Source: Streptomyces sp. CB01201
Lineage (GTDB): Bacteria; Actinomycetota; Actinomycetes; Streptomycetales; Streptomycetaceae
Direction of reading: 5' to 3'
Length of the DNA: 64,000 bases
Assembly: GCF_002803085.1 (NCBI RefSeq)
Contig: NZ_NNBJ01000026.1
Coordinates: 19,744-83,743, forward strand
Positions 52,081-61,344 of this stretch are shown here, piece after piece. Both the position numbers and the translations under genes were made by a program. Under the pieces are notes generated by a model. It was not told the origin of the DNA, did no database searches, and saw only the letters and a list, made by a program, of their open reading frames with translations. Positions within the stretch are counted from its first letter, which is position 1. Each line of letters opens with the position of its first letter.

Positions 52081-53691
52081 TCAGCCGCCTGCCGCCGGCA
52101 CCGCACGGGCTGCCGCGCGGTGCAGGGACTCGGTGTCCGTGAGCTTGACGCGGGGGCGCCCCTGCGCCTCGCCCGCCGCGCGCTCCACGCGGTCGATCGC
52201 CCGCCAGGCCGCGAGGCCGAGGGCGCTGCCCGCCGTACTCACCGCGGACACCGGCCGGGTGAGGCGGCCGGCCGCGAAGTCGTCCAGGAGGGACTGGACC
52301 GTCTCGTGGGCGCAGGTCTTGTTCGTGCCGATGAAGCCGGTCGGACCCCGCTTGATCCAGCCCGCGACGTAGACGCCGGGCTCGACCCGTCCGGACTCGT
52401 GCGGGACCGTCGCGGTGTCCTCGTCGAAGGGCAGACCGGGGACGGGACGGGCCCGGTAGCCGACGGAGCGCAGCACGAGGCCGGTCTCCAGGGTCCGGGT
52501 GTCGCCGGTGGGCCGGGCGCGGACGGTTCCGTCGTCGTCGGTCACGAGCGTGGTGGCGGTGACCTCCAGGCCGCGTACCGAGCCGTCGCCGACGAGCCGC
52601 ACCGGGGCGGTGAGGAAGCGCAGCACGATGCGGCGGCGGCCCTCGGCCGTCGGCCGGGCGGCCAGGTCCGACAGGAGCCGCGTCTTCTCGGTGGCATCGG
52701 GGGCCAGGCCCTCGGGCCGGCCTTCGACCCGCACGTCCACGTCCTTGAGGGCGCCGAGCGCGAGGAGCTCGGGCACGGTGAACGCGGCCTGCGCGGGGCC
52801 GCGTCGGCCCAGAAGGACGACCTCACGGATCTTGCTGCCGCGCAGTGCGGCGAGCGCGCGGTCCGAGATGTCGGTACGCGCCAGGGCGTCGGGGTCGGCG
52901 GTGAGGATGCGGGCGATGTCCAGGGCGACGTTGCCGTTGCCGATGACGACCGCGCGTTCGGAGCCGAGGTCGTGGTCGTCGTGCGCGCGGTCGGGGTGGC
53001 CGTTGTACCAGGCGACGAAGTCCGTGGCGGAGACGCTGCCGGGCAGGTCCTCGCCCTCGATGCCGAGGCGCTTGTCGGTCGCGGCGCCCACCGCGTAGAT
53101 GACCGCGTGGTGCTCGCGCAGCAGATCGGCGTGGGTGACGTCGGCGCCGACCTCGACCCCGAGACGGTAGCTGAAGGCGGCCTGTGACTCGATGGCTCCG
53201 AACAGCTCCGTGACCCGCTTGGTGTCCTGGTGGTCCGGCGCGACGCCTGCCCGTGCGAGACCGTACGGGGTGGGCAGCCGGTCGTAGACGGTGACGCGCA
53301 CGCCCGGATGCCGCAGCAGCTCGTCGGCGGCGAACAGTCCGGCCGGCCCGGCGCCGACGACGGCGACGCTCAACTCGCCCTCGGGAAGCGCTCGTTGGCG
53401 CGGCACCACATACATGGGGGCGCGGTCGGCGTGCGCGTTCTCCTTGTAGTACGAGGCGTTCAGCTCCAGAAACGGCAACTCCGCCGCGCCGAGGGCCGTA
53501 TGGGGCTTGAGCGCGTCCACCGGGCAGGCCGTCGTGCACGCACCGCAGTCCACACACGTACGCGGATCGACGTACAGCATCTCCGTGGCCCCGAAGCCGG
53601 GCTCGCCCGGCGCGGGGTGGATGCAGTTGACCGGGCAGGCCAGCACGCAGGAGGCGTCGGCGCAGCAGGATCGGGTGACGACGTACGGCAC
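52081..53691 (-). CDS. ferredoxin-fused NADP+ reductase (FprA-like)
   Basis: The protein has 536 residues from the GTG at 53691. Residues about 1-75 are a ferredoxin with 7-8 cysteine ligands (CCADASCVLACPVNCIHP and CVDCGACTTACPVDALKP). Residues about 105-500 are an adrenodoxin-reductase-like flavoprotein: VAVVGAGPAGLFAADELL for FAD and AVVIGNGNVALDIARIL for NADP. DRLPTPYGLARAGVAPDHQ is diagnostic. It passes electrons from NADPH to a partner, plausibly the diiron enzyme upstream. Last gene of a three-gene minus-strand unit. Confidence 0.92.
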   Translation of the reverse strand: MPYVVTRSCCADASCVLACPVNCIHPAPGEPGFGATEMLYVDPRTCVDCGACTTACPVDALKPHTALGAAELPFLELNASYYKENAHADRAPMYVVPRQRALPEGELSVAVVGAGPAGLFAADELLRHPGVRVTVYDRLPTPYGLARAGVAPDHQDTKRVTELFGAIESQAAFSYRLGVEVGADVTHADLLREHHAVIYAVGAATDKRLGIEGEDLPGSVSATDFVAWYNGHPDRAHDDHDLGSERAVVIGNGNVALDIARILTADPDALARTDISDRALAALRGSKIREVVLLGRRGPAQAAFTVPELLALGALKDVDVRVEGRPEGLAPDATEKTRLLSDLAARPTAEGRRRIVLRFLTAPVRLVGDGSVRGLEVTATTLVTDDDGTVRARPTGDTRTLETGLVLRSVGYRARPVPGLPFDEDTATVPHESGRVEPGVYVAGWIKRGPTGFIGTNKTCAHETVQSLLDDFAAGRLTRPVSAVSTAGSALGLAAWRAIDRVERAAGEAQGRPRVKLTDTESLHRAAARAVPAAGG

Positions 53692-53777
53692 GGCGGGCTG
53701 GTCTCCGTTCGGGCATTCGAGGCAGGCGGCAGGCGGCGAAAGGGGGTGCCCGGGGCTTCGGCCGGGGGGGCGGGGCG

Positions 53778-54746
53778 TCAGTCGGTGAGCGGGGCCGGCT
53801 CGCCGCGGAAGCGTGCGGGGCGGCCGTCGATGCGCAGGGCCCGCCACAGCGGGCGGGACGCCTTGTTCATCAGGCCGACGTCCTCGGCGAGCATCCGTAC
53901 GTCGGAGAAGAGCTCGTGCAGCAGCCTCCGGCCGGCCTCCGACTTCCAGAAGACGTCCTTGATCACCCATGCCGGGATGCCGACCCGTTCGGCGGACTTC
54001 CGGTCGGGGATCATGATGACGTCGCACAGGCTGCGCATGATCAGCGGGAAGAGCAGGGACAGGGCGCCACGGCGGGCCTTGCCGAAGCGCGGGACGCGCA
54101 GGCGCAGGAACTCGTGCGCGAAGGAGATGTGGCGGGCTTCCTCCGCTATGTGGATCTGCATGATCCGCTGCGGCAGCGGATGCACCGGCTCGCCGCTGCG
54201 CAGGGCGGCCTTCTGCAAGTGGTCGATGGGCTCCTCGCCGGCCAGGATGCCGGTGAAGAACGCCTCCGGGTAGAGGGACCCGAACAGCGGCAGGACCCGG
54301 CTGAGTTGGCGGAACCAGCGCTTTCCGCCGGCGGTGTCCACGCCGGTACGGTTGACCAGTTCCTGGAACATCTGGGTGTGGTGGGTCTCCTCGGTGATCT
54401 CATGGGTGAGATACCTGAACTCCTGGTTCTGGTTGCCCAGTTGGTAGACGTAGTCCAGAGCTCCGCGCATGAGCAGGTTCTCGAACTGCATGCCCACCTT
54501 GGCGATGACCGCCCAGCGCCAGATCCCGATCCGGATCCGCGTCTCCAGCGGCTGCTCCTGGTACCAGGGGTGGGCGCCGAGCGCGTCCGCCGAGGTGAGG
54601 ACCCAGCGCGGGTCGCTCGGGTCCACGGCGAACTCGGGGTCGTCCCACTTGATGTCGGTGAAGGCGTTGAAGTGGACGTTGACGGAGCCCTCGGACAGGG
54701 TCCGCAGGCGCTCGTCGTAGGCCTTCCTGGTCAGGTGCGCGGTCAT
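53778..54746 (-). CDS. AurF-type diiron oxygenase
   Basis: The protein has 322 residues; the ATG at 54746 follows AGGACGAAG. Two iron-binding helices are visible: LTHEITEETHHTQMFQEL near residue 125 and IMQIHIAEEARHISFAHEF near 210, each with an E-E-x-x-H type pair, as in the p-aminobenzoate N-oxygenase AurF family. It oxidises an amine or other small molecule using O2 and two electrons per turn. Flanked by a flavin monooxygenase (31 bases upstream) and a ferredoxin reductase (86 bases downstream). Confidence 0.88.
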   Translation of the reverse strand: MTAHLTRKAYDERLRTLSEGSVNVHFNAFTDIKWDDPEFAVDPSDPRWVLTSADALGAHPWYQEQPLETRIRIGIWRWAVIAKVGMQFENLLMRGALDYVYQLGNQNQEFRYLTHEITEETHHTQMFQELVNRTGVDTAGGKRWFRQLSRVLPLFGSLYPEAFFTGILAGEEPIDHLQKAALRSGEPVHPLPQRIMQIHIAEEARHISFAHEFLRLRVPRFGKARRGALSLLFPLIMRSLCDVIMIPDRKSAERVGIPAWVIKDVFWKSEAGRRLLHELFSDVRMLAEDVGLMNKASRPLWRALRIDGRPARFRGEPAPLTD

Positions 54747-54777
54747 CTTCGTCCTCGCTTGTCTGGTGGGCCGCCGG

Positions 54778-56295
54778 TCAGGCGGCGCGGGTCGGTTCCT
54801 GGGCACCGGCCGCGCTGCCCGCGACGGACGAGCCCGCCTGCTCGAAGCGGAGCGCGGCGTCCTCGATGGGGGCGCCGCTCAGCATGGCGCGGTCGCGGTA
54901 GTAGTTGTTCCACAGCCGCCAGGGGTCGCGGGTGCCCTGGCGCGGCATGGCCTTGTCGGCGCGCGCGATGTAGCCGGAGGTCAGCGCCTCGCCCATGACG
55001 GAGAACTCCGAGCGGTCGGCTTCGCGGGCCACCGGGGTGGCGATGTCGTGCCCGTGGCGCCGCATGTGCGCGAGCAGGCGGGCCGTGTAGTCGGCCGCCA
55101 GGTCCGCCTTCAGGGTCCAGGAGGCGTTGGTGTAGCCGATGACGAGGGACATGTTGGGCACGCCTTCGAGCAGAACGGCCTTGTAGAGCACGCGGTTCGT
55201 GACGTCGACCGGGCTGCCGTCGACGGTGAGCGCCATGCCGCCCAGGAGCCGGACGCTCAGTCCGGTGGCGGTGACGACGATGTCCGCCTTCAGCTCCCGG
55301 CCGGACTTCAACCGGATGCCGTCGGCGGTGAAGGTGTCGATGTGGTCGGTGGCGATGGCCGCCTTGCCGCTCTTGAGCACCTTGAACAGGTCGCCGCCGG
55401 GGACGACGCACAGCCGCTGGTCCCAGGGCTGGTAGCGCGGGCTGAAGTGGCGCATGTCGACGCCTCTGCCGGCCCGGGCCCGCACGAGGCCGAGCAGGAC
55501 CTTGCGGGCGAGCCGGGGGTACTTGCGGCAGAAGGCGTAACTCCCGCGCTGGAGCGCGATGTTGCGGGTGCGGGCGATCTTGTGGGTCAGCCGGGCCGGT
55601 GCGTGCAGTTTCTGGAGCACGGAGGTGACCGGGTCGACCTCGGGCAGGGCGAGGATGTACGTGGGCGAGCGCTGGAGCATGGTGACGCTCGCGGCGTCGT
55701 CGGCCATCGCGGGGAGCAGTGTGATGGCGGTGGCGCCGGAGCCGATGACGACCACGCGCTTGCCCGTGTGGTCGAGGTCCTCGGGCCAGTGCTGGGGGTG
55801 CACGAGCGTGCCCCGGTAGTCCGCCTCGCCGGGGAACTCCGGGCGGTAGGGCTCGTCGTAGTCGTAGTAGCCGGTCGCGCCGACGAGGTAGCCCGCACTG
55901 TACGACTCGCGCCCGCCGGTGGTCTCGTCCTCGACCTCGACCGCCCATCGGCCGTCGGCGTGCGAGAAGTCGGCGCCGACCGCTCGGCGGCCGAACCGAA
56001 TGCGCTCCAGCACCCCCGCGTCGGCCGCGGCGTCCTCCACGTACTGCCGGATGTCCGCGCCACCGGCGAGGATGCGCGCCTGGCGCCAGGGACGGAAGCC
56101 GAACCCGAAGGTGGCCATGTCGGAGTCGGAGCGGATGCCTGGATACCGGAACAGGTCCCAGGTGCCGCCGACCCGGGCACGCCGCTCCAGTACGACGACC
56201 GAGGCGCCGGGATTGGCCCGCAGGACGTGGCGCGCGGCGCTGATGCCGGAAATCCCGGCGCCGATGACCAGGACGTCGACGTGCTGCTGCTCCAT
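54778..56295 (-). CDS. flavin-containing monooxygenase (Baeyer-Villiger/N-hydroxylating type)
   Basis: The protein has 505 residues. FAD binding is VDVLVIGAGISGISAARHVL at residues 5-24, NADPH binding is KRVVVIGSGATAITLLPAMA near 175, and the fingerprint YRGTLVHPQHWPE near 160 follows FxGxxxHxxxW. Other matches are GTWDLFRYPGIRSDSDM and ATGY. It inserts oxygen into a ketone, sulfide or amine. It is the first gene of the operon with the diiron oxygenase and the ferredoxin reductase. Its own start ATG at 56295 is well placed. Confidence 0.92.
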   Translation of the reverse strand: MEQQHVDVLVIGAGISGISAARHVLRANPGASVVVLERRARVGGTWDLFRYPGIRSDSDMATFGFGFRPWRQARILAGGADIRQYVEDAAADAGVLERIRFGRRAVGADFSHADGRWAVEVEDETTGGRESYSAGYLVGATGYYDYDEPYRPEFPGEADYRGTLVHPQHWPEDLDHTGKRVVVIGSGATAITLLPAMADDAASVTMLQRSPTYILALPEVDPVTSVLQKLHAPARLTHKIARTRNIALQRGSYAFCRKYPRLARKVLLGLVRARAGRGVDMRHFSPRYQPWDQRLCVVPGGDLFKVLKSGKAAIATDHIDTFTADGIRLKSGRELKADIVVTATGLSVRLLGGMALTVDGSPVDVTNRVLYKAVLLEGVPNMSLVIGYTNASWTLKADLAADYTARLLAHMRRHGHDIATPVAREADRSEFSVMGEALTSGYIARADKAMPRQGTRDPWRLWNNYYRDRAMLSGAPIEDAALRFEQAGSSVAGSAAGAQEPTRAA

Positions 56296-56828
56296 CGCGG
56301 AGACCCTCGCTCTCGCTCGTGGGCGCCCGGGCGGGACAGCGGCGGAGTGCCGCTGCCGCTCGGGGCGCTGACGCTTGCTCAGGCGTGGCGACGCCCATGC
56401 ACGTACTCGCAATTTACCTGCGACACGGCGTTTCAGATACCGCCGGTAACGTGATGTGGGCCACGTCGTACCGCGAGCGGGACGCGACGGAGTCCAGGCC
56501 CGCCCCGGTCGGCACGGATCCGACCTGGCCCTCCCCCGGCAGCCGCCGGCGCCTGGCCCGGCGACAGCCCATCTCATCGGCTCATGGGCGCAGTTGACGG
56601 ATCCAGCCAGTTCCTGAGCGCGGGGAGCCGGCCGGCGCGACGGCTCTTCCGGCTCCGGCCGCGCTTGCCTGGAGTGCACTCCAGGGCCATAGCGTCCAAG
56701 ACACGCCTGCACCACCAGGGTCTCGCCGGCGTCCCGGACGGCTGCCCGACCCCGAAAACCCCTACCGGCTCCCGGCCGAACATCACATACGCGCGAGCCG
56801 GACGACCGAAAACCCAGGAGCGCCTCTC
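56296..56828. other. divergent non-coding region between FMO and AKR genes
   Basis: These 533 bases contain no gene I can support. A small stem (AGCGGC and GCCGCT around GGAGT) lies near 56340. The stretch from 56400 to 56460 is comparatively AT-rich and likely holds the FMO promoter. The end carries AGGAG for the reductase gene. Confidence 0.4.
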
Positions 56829-57821
56829 ATGCAAAAACGCGTACTCGGACAGCACCTCGAAGTCTCGGCTCTCGGACTCGGCTGCATGGGCATGAGTTTC
56901 TTCTACGGTCAGCCACAGGACACAACGAAGATGACGAAGCTGCTGAGGACTGCTGTCGACCACGGCGTGACGTTCTTCGACACCGCCGAGGTCTACGGGC
57001 CGTTCACCAATGAGGAGCTGATCGGCCGGGCGCTGGCACCGGTCCGCGACCAGGTGGTGATCGCCACCAAGTTCGGAATCAGGCACGGCGAGGACGGGCC
57101 GACCCCGATGTCCGGGGTCGACAGCAGGCCCGAGCAGATCCGCCGAGTGACGGAGGCCGCGCTCAAGCGTCTGCGGACGGAGAGCATCGATCTGCTCTAT
57201 CAGCACCGCGTCGACCCCGACGTGCCCATCGAGGACGTGGCCGGCACGGTCAGGGAGCTGATCACCGAAGGCAAGGTGAAGCACTTCGGCTTGTCCGAGG
57301 CCAGTGCGACGACGATTCGTCGTGCCCACGCCGTGCAGCCAGTGACGGCACTCCAGAGCGAGTACTCGCTCTGGATGCGCGAGCACGAGTCCGACATCAT
57401 TCCGACCCTGGAGGAACTGGGCATCGGCCTGGTGCCCTTCAGCCCGCTCGGCAAGGGATTCCTGACCGGCACGATCGATTCCACCACGCCGCTGGCCGAC
57501 AACGACCTCCGCCGCATGCTTCCGCGCTTCAGCCCCGAGGCACGGCAGGCCAACCAGGTGCTGGTCGACCTGCTGCAGCGGATTGCCGACGACAAGGGGG
57601 CCACGCCGGCCCAGATCGCGCTCGCCTGGGTGCTGGCGCAGAAGCCGTGGTTCGTGCCGATCCCCGGCACCACGAAGCCGCACCGCCTGGAGGAGAACCT
57701 GGGCGCACTCGACGTCGAGCTGACAGCCGGCGACCTGCGACGGATCGAAGAGGCCGCCGCCGACATCCGGATCCAGGGCGAACGAGTCCCCGAACAGTTG
57801 CGGTCACGGTTCGGCCGCTGA
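56829..57821 (+). CDS. aldo/keto reductase
   Basis: The protein has 330 residues, with AGGAG eight bases before the ATG. The catalytic tetrad is visible: TFFDTAEVYGPF (Asp and Tyr), QVVIATKFGIRHG (Lys), and DLLYQHRVDPDVP (His). NADPH binding lies near the end (FVPIPGTTKPHRLEENLGA). It belongs to the AKR13-type enzymes, which reduce aldehydes or quinones. GC content is slightly below that of the neighbours. It lies immediately left of the tRNA-derived repeat, so it marks the last ordinary chromosomal gene. Confidence 0.93.
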   Translation: MQKRVLGQHLEVSALGLGCMGMSFFYGQPQDTTKMTKLLRTAVDHGVTFFDTAEVYGPFTNEELIGRALAPVRDQVVIATKFGIRHGEDGPTPMSGVDSRPEQIRRVTEAALKRLRTESIDLLYQHRVDPDVPIEDVAGTVRELITEGKVKHFGLSEASATTIRRAHAVQPVTALQSEYSLWMREHESDIIPTLEELGIGLVPFSPLGKGFLTGTIDSTTPLADNDLRRMLPRFSPEARQANQVLVDLLQRIADDKGATPAQIALAWVLAQKPWFVPIPGTTKPHRLEENLGALDVELTAGDLRRIEEAAADIRIQGERVPEQLRSRFGR

Positions 57822-57864
57822 TCCACGCGCGGCTTCCGGGATCCCCGGGCTCCCCAACAAGATC

Positions 57865-57959
57865 AGGGCCGGTGTCGGATGTCTCCGATACCGGCCCTGA
57901 TCTGCGACTCCTTCGAGTCGGGACGACAGGATTTGAACCTGCGACCCCTTGACCCCCAG
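57865..57959. repeat. 95-bp perfect direct repeat, copy 2: truncated tRNA-Pro 3' half and terminator
   Basis: The copy begins with the terminator hairpin (57865-57898) and ends in the anticodon loop, after GACCCCCAG. To its right the tRNA 5' half is absent and unrelated sequence follows. That is the form of a displaced 3' end left at one border of an integrated element. Both copies have the same orientation. Confidence 0.88.
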
Positions 57960-58916
57960 GAGTGAGGACCACGGGAACTACCTGCACATATCGCACAGAA
58001 CTGGGATGCGGAACGTGCGGCGGTGCGCGTGTGGTTCAGGTACGCGAGCACCGTTTGGTCCCCAACTGGTCCCCAGGGCAGGGACGCCGGCCGGAGGATC
58101 GGGCCTCGCAATGAGGGGCCCGATCGCAGCTCGACGGCGCAGGAGGACTCATGCCGACGGGTCCGCACGACGTTGCCTTTGAGGTTCCTGATGGACTGGT
58201 GCCACGCCAAGGAACCGCTGGTGAACCAGCCTTCTGGGGCCCGGCTCTCCCTGGTGAGGCCAATGCCGCTGGACACGTCATGCCTTCGTTTCCTCCCCGG
58301 GCTCCCGAATGGCACGAAGATGCGTGCACCGGACACTGGTCCCCAGGGGTGGTCCCCAAGCAAGCGATCCGTGAGCGGGTGGGCAAGCGAGGCATGTCCG
58401 CCTCTGAAGAGGGCCGCGCAGCGGCAGATCGAGCCCGACAACCTGACGAGCGGATCGCCGACTTCGACAAGAATCACGGCCCGGTCGGTCCCGGGGCCGT
58501 GCCCGCCGAGCGGGCCAAACTCACATGCCTCGTAGAACGCCAGCTTCGCTTCGGCCGCGGGAACGCGGCTGGGGTAGGCCGTGGGTGCGGTATCGCGATG
58601 TCCCAGACCTGGGACCGTCCCCGCGGGTAGGGGGACGATAACGGCGACGACGTTCCTCGCCTGCCCGACGGTGGTGCGCCAGGTCGCAAAGGGTCAGGGC
58701 TGCCTGAACCACTACCAGATCCGCGGCTGGATCGCCGAGCGCAAGCACGTCCCTCTGGCTATATTCGCCCAGCCATTCCTGGCCGTGGCCGCTGACGACG
58801 CGAGGGTGACCAGACCCTCCCACGATGCACCGAGTATCGAGGCGATTCGGCGATTGCTCCGTGCGAGGAGAAGTATCGGGCGGACGTGGTGCGACCGATC
58901 CGGGTAGCGTCCGTGG
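57960..58916. other. island border region without a clear gene
   Basis: The 957 bases beyond the att-like repeat have lower, less regular codon bias than the flanks. Short frames exist on both strands (for example 58151-58630 and 58581-58907) but none has a recognisable domain together with a ribosome site. TGGTCCCCA is repeated near 58058, 58068 and 58339, a pattern seen beside tRNA-integrating elements. A complete integrase gene is not visible. It may hold decayed element genes and the promoter of the ATPase/HNH pair. Confidence 0.45.
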
Positions 58917-60410
58917 GTGCTCTTCACGCAGATACCTCCGCGCCGTGTGCCTCCGAGGGAGGCACCGGGTGCGTTCCTTGTTCAGGACATGTGGGACGAC
59001 TTCGGGTTCCAGACCAGTTTCACACTGTGGTGTTTCAACGGCTCACGGCAGATCGAGATCGGTACCTGCAAGGTTGCCTGCTACGGGATGGAGTCGGGCA
59101 AGGTCGACCTCCCGCAGACGTTCGAGCGTCTCTCCGACCGGTATTTCTCGCTGGGGGTGGACGAAAGCTACTACACCCAGTTGCGTGACGAGTTCGACTC
59201 CAGCACGCGCGAGTCCATCCTCAGGACGTTGAAGGACGCCGCGTTCGATCCCCACCTCTTCGAGGTCGCTTCCGAAGAGGCGGTGATGACAAAGTCGCTG
59301 TTGCGAGGCACGGAACCCGAGACGGTGACCGGCCAGTTCCACCGCATCGCAATTGGCGGGCCGACACGCTCCAAATTCGACATCGACTACCGCCAGCGCG
59401 TCTCGGAGCCCGATCGGTCGTGGATCCGCCTGGGCCTTGAAGTCGACCCCGATGCCATGCCGCCGACCAACGTGCACGCGCTGATCGGCAGCAACGGTGT
59501 CGGCAAGACCCACCTCCTGGACACGCTCGCCCGCACAGTGCTAGGCGCGCGTCTTCAGCCGATTGATGGAAGTCGGCTCACCGACCGTGCAGGGAACTAT
59601 GCCCGTCCGTTCGCAAACCTGGTTTCTGTCGGGTTCAGCGCCTTCGATGCCCTTGAGCCGCTCGCCCCGACCCGGCATGTCGGCTACCAGTACGTCGGAC
59701 TGAAGAAGCGCGGGGAAAGCAGCCTGAAAGGGCCATCCGAGCTTGGGCAGGAGTTCGCCGACAGCGCGAGCGCCTGCGTGTCCCAGGGCCCCGTACGCGA
59801 ACAGCGCTGGCGTGATGTCCTGGAGCGTCTGGAGGAGACCGACCCGATCTTCCAGGAGCAGCGAATCGCTCTCCTCGCAGCCCCCGACGGCGACCTGCCC
59901 GACGCGAAGAGCGTCTTCGCCCCGTTGAGCTCGGGGCACAAGATTGTCCTTCTCACCCTGGCCAGGCTGGTCGAGCACTGCACCGAGCGGACCCTGGTCC
60001 TGGTCGACGAGCCCGAGGCACACCTGCACCCGCCGCTGCTGTCGACTTTCATCCGGGTGCTGTCCGCACTGCTCCTGGACACCAACGGGGTCGCGCTCAT
60101 CGCTACGCACTCGCCGGTGGTCCTCCAGGAGACACCGCGCCGCGCGGTGTGGGCGCTGCGCCGGGCAGGAGGCGACGTGGCGGTGGATCACCCCGAGATC
60201 GAGACGTTCGGGGAGAACGTGGGGGTCATCACCAGGGAGATCTTTGGTCTGGAAGTCACCCACACCGGATTCCACGCCATGATCGAGCAGTTCGCGAGGG
60301 AGGGGTACACCTACGAGGAGATTCTGGGCGCCTTGGACGACGCGCTGGGGGCAGAGGGCCGCGGGCTGGCCCGTGTGGCCGCTCGCCGCCACCGGGACGG
60401 GACGCGCTGA
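58917..60410 (+). CDS. ABC-type AAA ATPase of a Septu-like (PtuA-like) defence pair
   Basis: The protein has 497 residues from a GTG at 58917; an ATG at 58989 is possible. An N-terminal domain of about 180 residues (DDFGFQTSFTLWCF, EIGTCKVACYG) precedes the ATPase. Walker A is GSNGVGKTHLLD at 191-202, the signature-like LSSGHKIVLLTLAR is near 337, Walker B is TLVLVDEPEAHLHPP near 359, and the H-loop is LIATHSPVV near 394. This SMC/OLD-like ATPase is coupled by a TGATG overlap to an HNH nuclease gene, the layout of Septu. The long N-terminal domain is unlike short PtuA. Confidence 0.85.
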   Translation: MLFTQIPPRRVPPREAPGAFLVQDMWDDFGFQTSFTLWCFNGSRQIEIGTCKVACYGMESGKVDLPQTFERLSDRYFSLGVDESYYTQLRDEFDSSTRESILRTLKDAAFDPHLFEVASEEAVMTKSLLRGTEPETVTGQFHRIAIGGPTRSKFDIDYRQRVSEPDRSWIRLGLEVDPDAMPPTNVHALIGSNGVGKTHLLDTLARTVLGARLQPIDGSRLTDRAGNYARPFANLVSVGFSAFDALEPLAPTRHVGYQYVGLKKRGESSLKGPSELGQEFADSASACVSQGPVREQRWRDVLERLEETDPIFQEQRIALLAAPDGDLPDAKSVFAPLSSGHKIVLLTLARLVEHCTERTLVLVDEPEAHLHPPLLSTFIRVLSALLLDTNGVALIATHSPVVLQETPRRAVWALRRAGGDVAVDHPEIETFGENVGVITREIFGLEVTHTGFHAMIEQFAREGYTYEEILGALDDALGAEGRGLARVAARRHRDGTR

Positions 60411-61285
60411 TGCTGCACATCGACCGCCCGGTGCAGGAATCCGCCCGTGAAGTCTTCCAGCTCTGCACCAGCACCAAGGTCGGCAAGTTGCAGGAAGAGA
60501 TTCTGTCGGGATACGAGGAGTCCATAGTCAAGGCGTCAGCGACCTTCGACGCGGCGTGCACCGCGTCTGCGCTGCACTCACTGGACCGCCGGGAGTTCGG
60601 CCCGAACCCGCCCGATAGGAATCACACCAAGGCGCTGGAAAGGCTTTACGACCGGCGGCTGCGGGACAAGGAATACCCCGGGCGCCCGCTCTACGACCGG
60701 ATCAGGAACGCTCCGGGCAAGTGCCCGTTGTGCGGGATCGGCCGCATCAAGCAGGTGGACCATCACCTGCCGAAAGCCCACTACCCCTTCCTGGCGGTGG
60801 CGCCCGACAATCTCATCCCTGTCTGTGCCGACTGCAATACCGTCAAGCTCGATCGCTTCCCGGCCACAGGGGGAGAGCAGAGCCTCCACCCCTACTACGA
60901 CGACATCGAAGACCAGCTCTGGCTGCGCGCCGAACTCCTCGTCCAACCTGTCCCGGGGCCGCTCGATTGGCGCGTCCGCTACTTCGTGGCCCCGCACCCC
61001 GCCTGGGGTGAGGACCTCGCCGACCGCGTGCGGTTCCACTTCGATGCCTTCGAGCTGGACACGCTCTTCGCGAAGCAGTGCGCCGACGAACTGGTCACTG
61101 TCGGCGCGGCTCTGGAGGCGGTGTTCCTTGCTGGTGGAGCGGGGGACGTGCGGGCCGAGCTCGCAAGCTTGATGCGCTTTCGCAGCAAGCCCCGGCAGAA
61201 CAACTGGATGGCGGCCCTGTACCGCGCACTCGCCGACAGCCCCTGGTACTGCGAGGGCGGCTTCCGGGACATCGCTGCGGGGTGA
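60410..61285 (+). CDS. HNH endonuclease of a Septu-like (PtuB-like) pair
   Basis: The protein has 291 residues. The ATG shares a base with the ATPase TGA. The nuclease core lies at about 100-150: CPLC at 105-108, VDHHLPKAHYPFL at 117-129, DNLIPVCADCNTVK at 133-146, giving a zinc site of two CxxC pairs and the catalytic histidines. The helical N-terminus (residues 1-100) and the C-terminus likely bind the ATPase. By analogy with PtuAB, the pair should cut nucleic acid when the ATPase senses infection; that is inference. Confidence 0.87.
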   Translation: MLHIDRPVQESAREVFQLCTSTKVGKLQEEILSGYEESIVKASATFDAACTASALHSLDRREFGPNPPDRNHTKALERLYDRRLRDKEYPGRPLYDRIRNAPGKCPLCGIGRIKQVDHHLPKAHYPFLAVAPDNLIPVCADCNTVKLDRFPATGGEQSLHPYYDDIEDQLWLRAELLVQPVPGPLDWRVRYFVAPHPAWGEDLADRVRFHFDAFELDTLFAKQCADELVTVGAALEAVFLAGGAGDVRAELASLMRFRSKPRQNNWMAALYRALADSPWYCEGGFRDIAAG

Positions 61286-61344
61286 AGACCGGTGCGGCAC
61301 GGGCGCTCCGCGGGTGAACGCGCCTGTTCCAACCTGCCTGACTA

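Noticed and set aside
57960..58916. A tyrosine integrase gene next to the truncated tRNA
   Set aside because: I looked on both strands and found no R..HxxR..Y pattern or long supported frame; only non-coding or decayed sequence is seen.
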